From positions 6,674,934-6,738,933 of the forward strand of contig CM037883.1 of assembly GCA_021292165.1 (NCBI GenBank): 64,000 bases of DNA. The letters run 5' to 3'. The position numbers were made by a program, and so were the translations under genes. Positions 39,340 to 64,000 of the stretch are shown here, in pieces; position 1 is the first letter of the stretch; each line of letters opens with the position of its first letter. The notes under the pieces were generated by a model that saw only the letters and a list, made by a program, of their open reading frames with translations, did no database searches and was not told where the DNA came from. The stretch comes from Shinisaurus crocodilurus. Its lineage: Eukaryota; Chordata; Lepidosauria; Squamata; Shinisauridae.

Positions 39340-40680
39340 TCAATTAATTGTATGGGGCTTAGTCAATAAATCTATGAGGCATACCTTTGCAAATGAGCAA
39401 GCCAAACCATATTGTTTTTAGATAGTGCCCACAACAGGTTCCATCTTAGAAGAAGCATTAACATATTTGGGGTGTGGAGGAAAAAGTCATGTCTTCTAAG
39501 CATACAGCTGACAAGATGGCTAGTTCAGCATTGTACTAAAACGGAAGGGTAGAGGGCGTGAGAAAAGGTACCAAAGGAAGACAGAGTACCACTTCATAAG
39601 GACATTTGAGCCTACCACCCACTTGGACTAGTCACTAGTGGGTGATCAGCGGGGGGAACATCACAATCTTCTTGTGGTTTGCAGGGCCTCATGTACCCAG
39701 ACTCACAGAATCAAACTGAGAGCACCCCACATCATGATATTGTATCTATTGGACAGAAAATAAAAAATACATCAGCTAATATGTACCTCTCACTAGCACT
39801 GTTCACAAATACATTAGCTTCTGTAACATCTTTACATGGAGGAGACTCGAGAGGAAATGTACCGGTATATGCTTGAAGTTCATGAAATGCAACACATGCA
39901 AGCTGTTAGCCACATGTGCTGAATTTAATGTATGATCAAGGTGGATTGCATTTTAGGAAAAAATTCAGGCACTTAAAAACCAAGTTTATATTATCCTCTT
40001 TTAGCCCATCCCATAATACCACCTGCACTCTCTAATGTAAGCAGCTAACCAAACTGGGAGTGGCGAACATAGTAATAACATTTGAAGTTACAGGCTTGTT
40101 GTGCCCATTAATATTACAGCAAACAAACTAACAAAAGTACTGGCTTTGCTGACAAGATAGCAGTAAGCCTAGCTCTAAAAGGAAGGATTGCAATACAATA
40201 GATGAGCGGTAAGCAAACATCTACCAGATTCTAATAGCAGTCTGGTGACAGGTAAATAACTACCTTAAAAGCTCGGTTGCAAAAAAGCAGGATGCAGAGT
40301 CCCTTTCCCAAGAAAATCAACTTTTAGAATTAACATCTCCTGATATTGTCCTAACTGTGAGCCATGTTGGATACGCACATAAGGAAAGCTATGAGATATA
40401 TAAAGGTAAAACAGTGAACCCTGAGTACAGTTCATCTGTTTTAAAAGCTCCTGCATAACAGGCACAACAATACAATGAACCACCTCCAAAATAGCTTTTG
40501 AAGAGAATTATGTCTCCGCAGTAATGTGTAATTAATGTTTCTTTTTAAATTAAGGCTGCAAACCTATGGGCACTTACTTGTGAGTACATTCCACTGAATC
40601 CATGGTGCCTACTTCTGAATAATCATGTAAAGGATCGGACTGTAAGTTACCCAGGAAAGAGGCATAAAGAAGTGTTCATT
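39340..40680. other. Intergenic sequence without recognised genes
   Basis: This stretch lies between the probable MTM1 3' end and the MTMR1 promoter. It holds a decayed DNA-transposon relic at 40551-40640 ('ttacttgtgagtacattcc') and otherwise no clear feature. Confidence 0.45.
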
Positions 40681-40682
40681 TT

Positions 40683-42670
40683 TTTATTTCATATGACTTA
40701 AGCAGGTGTTAAAAAACAACAAGTGAACTTTCACCAAGTTACACTTTTCCAAACATTAAATTCTCTACCAAGCAAGACACAGCGTCACCTGCGGTGGCGG
40801 CAACATAAATCAATGATATGTAGGTAATGAGAAGGCAAATGTATTTAAATCTGTTTTACATTACTTCCCCAGAAAACAAAACAGTTGAATGTGTAGTGTT
40901 TTACTTAGTAAAAACAGGCAAAGTATCAATTCATCCACATTAGACAGAATGAAACACACACTTCTTTTGGATATACGACCAGCAGAATGTTTTAAGGTTG
41001 CAATGAAAAACGAGATGTTAATAAACTGCAAGCAAACAAAAGGCAATTATTATATTAGAGTCTGCATAGTTTTCAGTCACAGAGTGTTATACTCTTCCAT
41101 TTAGAAACGACTGATGGGATAAGTATGAGTTTTCCTTGTAATTCAAGTTATGCATTTCATTTCTCAGATTGCTTTTCCTTTAGGGAAACAAGCCATCTAT
41201 GTGCAATGAAACACAGAAGACTAAAGAATTGCAAGAGTGTGAAATTTAAAGGATAGGTACCAAGTGGAAATAAATCATGCGTTAGCTAGCTGAATTACTA
41301 GTACTTCAGTCTATCCCTGAAGAAGTAGTGCAAATTTCTTAGTATACTATTTACTGTATTAATGTGCTCCATTTCTCTTGTAATGAAAATATACTATTTC
41401 TAAAATATTCCAATGTCCACTAAAACTAAGAAATTTATAATATTTATGGACTTTGACTTTAAACTTTAGAACCCAAAATATTTACACTTTACAAAAAAGA
41501 CTATTTCATACACTTAAACTTAATTTACACATTATCCTATAATATCCTTGTCGCCTTATATTTTGTAGATCAAAACTTACACATACAATAATTTACAAAT
41601 GGTAGACAAACACCCTCAAAGAGTCAAATATTTTTAAAATAAGTCATGTTAGCTACGAACAGTCCTTCACAAATCCTATGCTTTAAGTTCTTCTGAACTG
41701 ACCAAATGCCACTTAAAAATGTTATATCCTAAGCAAAGTATGAATTAAAATATCAAGTTGCAAGGTTTGTGCTGACTTTACAAGTGCTTGAAATATTAAA
41801 TTTTTAAAAGATTCCTGAAAGGAACAAATTATAAAATTTAACAGAAGACTGACATGAAGACAGCAAACCAAATGATCTGCAAAATTTAAATCTCTTCAGT
41901 GCACACACACTATTTTCTGTAAATTGTTTTAATATATTTGATAAAAGAGGAATCCATTAAGGGAACATGTTACATACACACATCCATTATATTACATCTC
42001 AAGAATAGAACATTAATCTACTTCGGAGATAAGGCTGCTGCTCTGAACAGGCACAATTTTTTTTAAAGAAACTTCAGTTGTGATAGCTTATTGCTACCAT
42101 TGCAATAATTTTATTTTATCTGTAAGAAATTATATAAAGTGTAATTCACCCAGTAATTGCTCCTCAACAGCATGTGTCTTCCAACAATTCTACCTCTTGC
42201 TTTCTTCTCCAAAGGCTTTTACACATGATTCGGCAAAAGTTCTTATTGGCATTTGATGGCACTTTGCTCAATATATGAACTTAAATATGAATTTTAAGTC
42301 TGAGCAAGACAGAGCCTGTTGATGAAAATCAATTTATATTACTCTAAAAAGGTGATGGTTATTATTGAAAGCATTAGTTAAATATATTTGGATGCTGCAG
42401 AAGAAGAAAAAGACCTTTAAAAGTATTGTAACTGCTAGTTGGATAACAGGTTCCCAGGCAAAAGTTTCTGAAAGGCACATAAATCAATTTAAAAAGCCCA
42501 CTTGTATTCAAATCCTCTCCTATATGGTCAGATTTTAGGAAGAAGGTTTACATAAGGCATCAATGTTTTCCTCTTGTCCAATACATCAGAATAAGCACCA
42601 CTTATGATGATAATGTTCAAAGAAAAGAACCCAACCAGTCTCCTTCAAAAGTGAGTTTGCACATGTGAGA
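40683..42670 (-). other. MTM1: Probable MTM1 3' UTR with candidate poly(A) signals
   Basis: This is nearly 2 kb downstream of the MTM1 stop codon. It is AT-rich and unusually free of repeats compared with the rest of the window, which suits a retained UTR. AATAAA on the minus strand occurs at 42115-42110 and at 40688-40683. The second would give a 3' UTR of about 2 kb, near the length known for mammalian MTM1. The actual cleavage site is inferred. Confidence 0.5.
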
Positions 42671-60418
<17,748 letters not shown>

Positions 60419-61183
60419 CTGTAAGAGTGGGGATAAAATTATTAGATGGAATTCCAACAAAAGAAAGCAGCTTCAAGAACTTGTCTTCAAACATGCCCCC
60501 AAATAGAATGCTTTACTCATTTTCCTATCTATATGAAAGCCACTCTCAAAAGTCAAGATTTTCCCTTCCCATTAAAACTTGCTTTCATTTTCATTTTTTC
60601 ATGAAAAATGTGAAAGCAGAAGAGGACTTATCTTTAAAGCCTAGTTACAAACATTTCCCTGTTGCATCAAACAGGGAGAGATACCTTGTCAAGCTGAAGA
60701 TTATCCAATAAAACCTACAACCATCATTGCATAAAAGAGATTAGTTGCCATTATGGAGAGACAGTGCTCATCTGGAGAAAGATGCCTGAAGCAATTCTGC
60801 CACAACTCTGAGCTGGTGAACATAACGCTGTAAAACCCTTAACTCCTGCCTTAAGAGACCAGGAAATGAATGTGGGATTGCACTTGCACACTCCCTCCCA
60901 CAAGTGTGCTTTCCTCCCCATCCTTAATATGTTTAGTAGTAGCTTCTGCACTCGCATTTTTCAGCTTCAAAAAAACCTGGTTAGTGTTAACAATGGTTAA
61001 CATTGTAGACATAAGTAATCATGGTTAATGCGGAGCGAGAGGGTTAAGAATTGGAAGAATGGGAAGGTATGTGTGTGACATGACGGCTCAATCCTGATCC
61101 CTTCCAGTTGAATAAGACCCTTGCCAATATTTGTAATCTAAGCTATGGCTACTCTGGGAACTCAGGTCTTTTACTAATAAATA

Positions 61184-61185
<2 letters not shown>

Positions 61186-61224
<39 letters not shown>
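61186..61224. repeat. (GAT)n microsatellite
   Basis: About thirteen GAT units lie directly beside a LINE 3'-end fragment at 61225-61265 ('ttctataccacccaatagcc'). Confidence 0.95.
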
Positions 61225-61226
<2 letters not shown>

Positions 61227-61359
61227 AATTTTATTTCTATACCACCCAATAGCCAAAGCTCTCTTATAAATGTCACCAAAAATGAATCAAACAAAAGTTT
61301 CCAAATGCATTGCCATTTTTGTTCCTGAAGAGAGACAGACAGATAGAAAAACCCTGGTC

Positions 61360-61557
61360 TGCACAATCACCATGGCTTAAACAAGCCACAGTGGCTTGTT
61401 TAAGCCACGGCGTGTGACAGGCACCATTTGCCTAATTACCCGCCCGGGTGCAGCTTGTTGTGTCGTCCAAGCCCGGGTGGCATGGCTTGATGGAGGAGGA
61501 AATAACCCAACATCAGCATGCACCATGGCTTGCTTAAGCCCTGATGATTGTGCGAAC

Positions 61558-61560
<3 letters not shown>
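61360..61560. mobile_element. Family-D-like MITE with perfect 17-bp hairpin
   Basis: TGGCTTAAACAAGCCAC (61373-61389), one base, then GTGGCTTGTTTAAGCCA (61391-61407) form an exact palindrome. The right part 'ttgttgtgtcgtccaagccc' and 'ccatggcttgcttaagccct' belongs to the same element. Confidence 0.7.

Positions 61561-61593
<33 letters not shown>
61560..61593. repeat. (GA)n microsatellite
   Basis: A pure GA run. Confidence 0.95.
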
Positions 61594-61595
<2 letters not shown>

Positions 61596-62488
61596 TGGAC
61601 ACACAATCTTCACTCTTAAATCCTTGACACATAGATAAGAGCCCTCTCCGCCCCAATTCCCACATTTAAACCATTTCTAGTTTGTTTAAGAATTGGCAAG
61701 CAAGGGTGAAAGTGAGGTGAACTGAACATGAAGTGTATTCCACGAGGTACAGGAAAACTTGGCAGATGTTACTAGAAAGATCTCCTACTGCTACTGAAAA
61801 GTGAGATGTTAAAATACGGCAAACTGTAGTAATTGGGCATTTTTATAGCATTCAGAAACCATTTCCCTCCTCATGTTTTTACAGAGTCAGGAAAAATAAC
61901 TCTAGGGAAATTGCAAAAAATAAAAATGCAAGCACATTTGAAAGAAAATAGAAAGGACCAAAACACAGAGCAACATTCTCACTGAAATTCTAAAACGCAA
62001 GCTTGTGGGACAGAAAATAAAACCCTTTCCATAAAAATGATTAAAATTATATTATCTGCTTACAAATAGAACAGCAACTCTGCAACAATATTCTTTGCAT
62101 ACTTCCCTGAAGAAAAGGCTGTTGCATTCCCATCTAGTGAAATTATCCAGCCTACATCTGTCTAATGGATGGGAAAACTGGTATATGCTGGATGCCAATA
62201 TTTTACCCACAAAATCATTGTCTTTACACGGGTAATTAAAACATCAAGAGTTTCTTACAATCACCAAGTACTGAAGTAGTAGAAAGAAATTATTAAGAGC
62301 CCTGACAATGCTTTGTCATATTTTGCTCTAGTATTGTAATTTACAGATGCTTAAGATTTTTTAAAATTCTGATTAGATATATAATGTACATTTTGTACGC
62401 CCGTAACATTTTTAATACTATTCTGTATTCAACTTTAAATAAAATTAAAAGAAAAGACTAATTCCATTCTAACAGGCCTGTGGCTTAT
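61594..62488. other. Intron sequence without recognised features
   Basis: AT-rich MTM1 intron sequence. Confidence 0.45.
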
Positions 62489-62638
62489 GCTGGCTCAGCT
62501 TGTCTGAGTGTGGAAAGCTAAGCAGGGTCAAGCCTGGTTATTACTTGGATGGGAGACCCCCTCCTCCAGTTTCCTGCATTGAGCAGGGGGTTGGACTCGA
62601 TAGCCTTGTAGGCTCCTTCCAACTCTATGATCTATGAA
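62489..62638 (+). mobile_element. 5S rRNA-derived SINE with CR1 tail (copy 3)
   Basis: Starting GCTGGCTCAGCTTGTCTGAG, it retains the 5S internal promoter (GGAAAGCTAAGCAGGGTC and ACTTGGATGGGAGACC). It then has the CR1 tail (TTGAGCAGGGGGTTGGACTC and CCTTCCAACTCTATGATC). With copy 1 it defines a unit of about 150 bp. Confidence 0.88.
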
Positions 62639-62754
62639 TCTATAATCTTAGGAATAGCTGAATAAACAGAAGCAAAAGTTCCGAAGTCTGCTGTGCCATA
62701 CTGTTTGAAAAAGGAGACAAACTCAGCGCCACGTTTTCTCGAATGAAACATACG

Positions 62755-63513
62755 AGTGTTCGAGGATCGGGATATTTGTAAGAAGACCAAAACACTGGTT
62801 TATGAAGCCATTGTATTACCAACTTTATTGTATGTCTGCAAAACATGGACTATCTATAAACGTCACTTCCACCTCCTTGAAAGATTTCATCAACGTTGCC
62901 TCCGGAAAATCCTGCGAATTACTTGGGAAGATAGGCGAACAAATGTCAGTGTACTGGAAGAAGCAAAGACTACTAGCGTTGAAAAAATGATCCTTCAACG
63001 CCAACTTCAGTGGACCGGTCATGTTGTTCGAATGCCTGACTGCCATCTCCCAAAGCAGTTACTTTATTCCCAACTCAAGGATGGAAACTGGAATATCGGT
63101 GGTCAATATAAGAGGTTTAAAGATGTTCATAAGGCTAATTTTTAAAAATGCAATATAAACATCGAAAACTGGGAAGCTCTGGCCCAAGAACGATCTAACT
63201 GGAGGTTGGCCTTTCACAAAGGTTCTGTGGACTTTGAAGAAGTCCGAGTGCAAGGTGAAAGGGAGAAACGTGCTAAGCGAAAAGCACGTCAAACGAATCC
63301 TTTACAGGACCATCTTCCATCTGGTAACCTGTGTCCTCACTGTGGGAAGCTGTGTGGATCTAGAATTGGCCTCCACAGTCACTTACGGACCCATCGCTAG
63401 AGTCTACACAATCCTCTTTAGAATTTCCTCGTTTTAAAATCTCCTTTTTGTAAATTTTTATCCTGGAAGACAATCTTACTCGGTCACGAGTGATCGCCTG
63501 ATGATGATGATGA
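62755..63513 (+). mobile_element. Non-LTR retrotransposon 3' end with C-terminal zinc finger (clade uncertain)
   Basis: A single frame from 62756 to 63400 encodes VLPTLLYVCKTWTIYKRHFH, LERFHQRCLRKILRITW, LQRQLQWTGHVVRMPD and WEALAQERSNWRLAF. It ends with the zinc finger CPHCGKLCGSRIGLHSHLRT followed by a stop. This is the C-terminal part of an endonuclease/reverse-transcriptase polyprotein. Only one in-frame stop (TAA, 63143-63145) interrupts it. The element ends in (TGA)n near 63513, as RTE-type LINEs do. The clade is not certain. Confidence 0.85.
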
Positions 63514-64000
63514 CATACAGAGTAACTGTATACATTAGCATTAAGAACCCTCCTTGTCATTGCAGATGCAAGGCCAGCCACTCAAATCAAAGCACCAATG
63601 ACCAAGAAGCTAAAGAGTGATGTGGAGATTATAATAATTGAACTTATCCAGAGTTGAGTCTGCATGCTCACCTTGGATTGAAACCCCTGCAATCACATAA
63701 GTGGCCTTTCTACAACCATCAATACAACATAAACAACATGTTAAAAACAATTTACTACTGCAAGGAACTGGGCTAGCCTTACACACCCATTTAATTCAGC
63801 CTGAATCCTGTGGCATGACTTTGTTGCACAGTACAACTCTTCAAAATAAATGAATGCCAAGGTGCTCTTTGGACAAACCAAGGCCAGTAAACAACATACT
63901 GTATTGCTAACACAAATGATGTTGCACTCGCATAAACTATCTCTAGCGCAGCCCCAAAAGCACTTGCTGGCACAATGGGTTTCCCTGGAAAACCCGTCAT
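63514..64000. other. Intron sequence to the window edge, no feature seen
   Basis: No MTM1 exon, repeat family or convincing ORF was recognised up to the right edge. Confidence 0.45.

Noticed and set aside
63206..63400. Zinc-finger reading frame that could be a host gene
   Set aside because: It continues in frame from the LINE RT C-terminus upstream, separated by a single stop codon, so it belongs to the retrotransposon.

Overview
This window is vertebrate nuclear DNA, most probably from a squamate reptile (a lizard). It has long introns and GT-AG splice sites. CR1, L2 and other LINE fragments, tRNA-derived SINEs with the squamate 'Sauria' layout, MIR-like relics and many short palindromic DNA transposons are present. 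I see no bacterial-type genes, no CRISPR array and no rRNA or tRNA genes. I did not identify the species.

Two host genes are present, both on the minus strand and head to tail. From the right edge, MTM1 (myotubularin) enters already in progress: nine coding exons, equivalent to human exons 7-15, lie between 60418 and 42671, and the stop codon is in the window. About 5.2 kb further on, MTMR1 starts in a GC- and CpG-rich block (about 37250-37800). Its coding exons 1-11 run from 37462 to 1231, and its C-terminal exons lie beyond the left edge. This is the same order and relative orientation as the human Xq28 MTM1-MTMR1 pair. Both encode 3-phosphoinositide phosphatases acting on PI3P and PI(3,5)P2, and both keep the CX5R active-site motif. 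Five consecutive paralogous exons have identical lengths (84, 150, 189, 186 and 207 bp), as expected of a tandem duplication.

Region by region. 1-1230: a CR1 3' end and a 5S-rRNA-derived SINE. 1231-13710: MTMR1 exons 11 to 4, with an L2 element split by another LINE (2640-6750), a Tigger-like element and a GC-rich hAT-like element that mimics a CpG island. 13711-37253: large MTMR1 introns with exon 3 at 19.8 kb and exon 2 at 32.5 kb, full of MITEs and SINEs. 37254-37800: MTMR1 exon 1 and promoter island. 37800-42670: intergenic, with a three-level nest of insertions and the probable MTM1 3' UTR. 42671-60418: MTM1 exons 15 to 7, with a 1.25 kb CR1 in the last intron. 60419-64000: MTM1 intron with a 5S-SINE and a LINE 3' end that encodes a zinc finger.

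The observations most worth a second look are these. (1) A SINE family made of a 5S rRNA-like head and a CR1-like 3' tail has three copies here, and the likely partner CR1 is in the same window. One copy is flanked by an 18-bp duplication inside a MITE. (2) An apparent 1-nt frameshift in the last MTM1 exon replaces the conserved C-terminal tail. (3) Several datable nested insertions. (4) Several near-perfect palindromic MITE families. No search could be run; homology calls rest on my recognition of the encoded proteins and repeat sequences.
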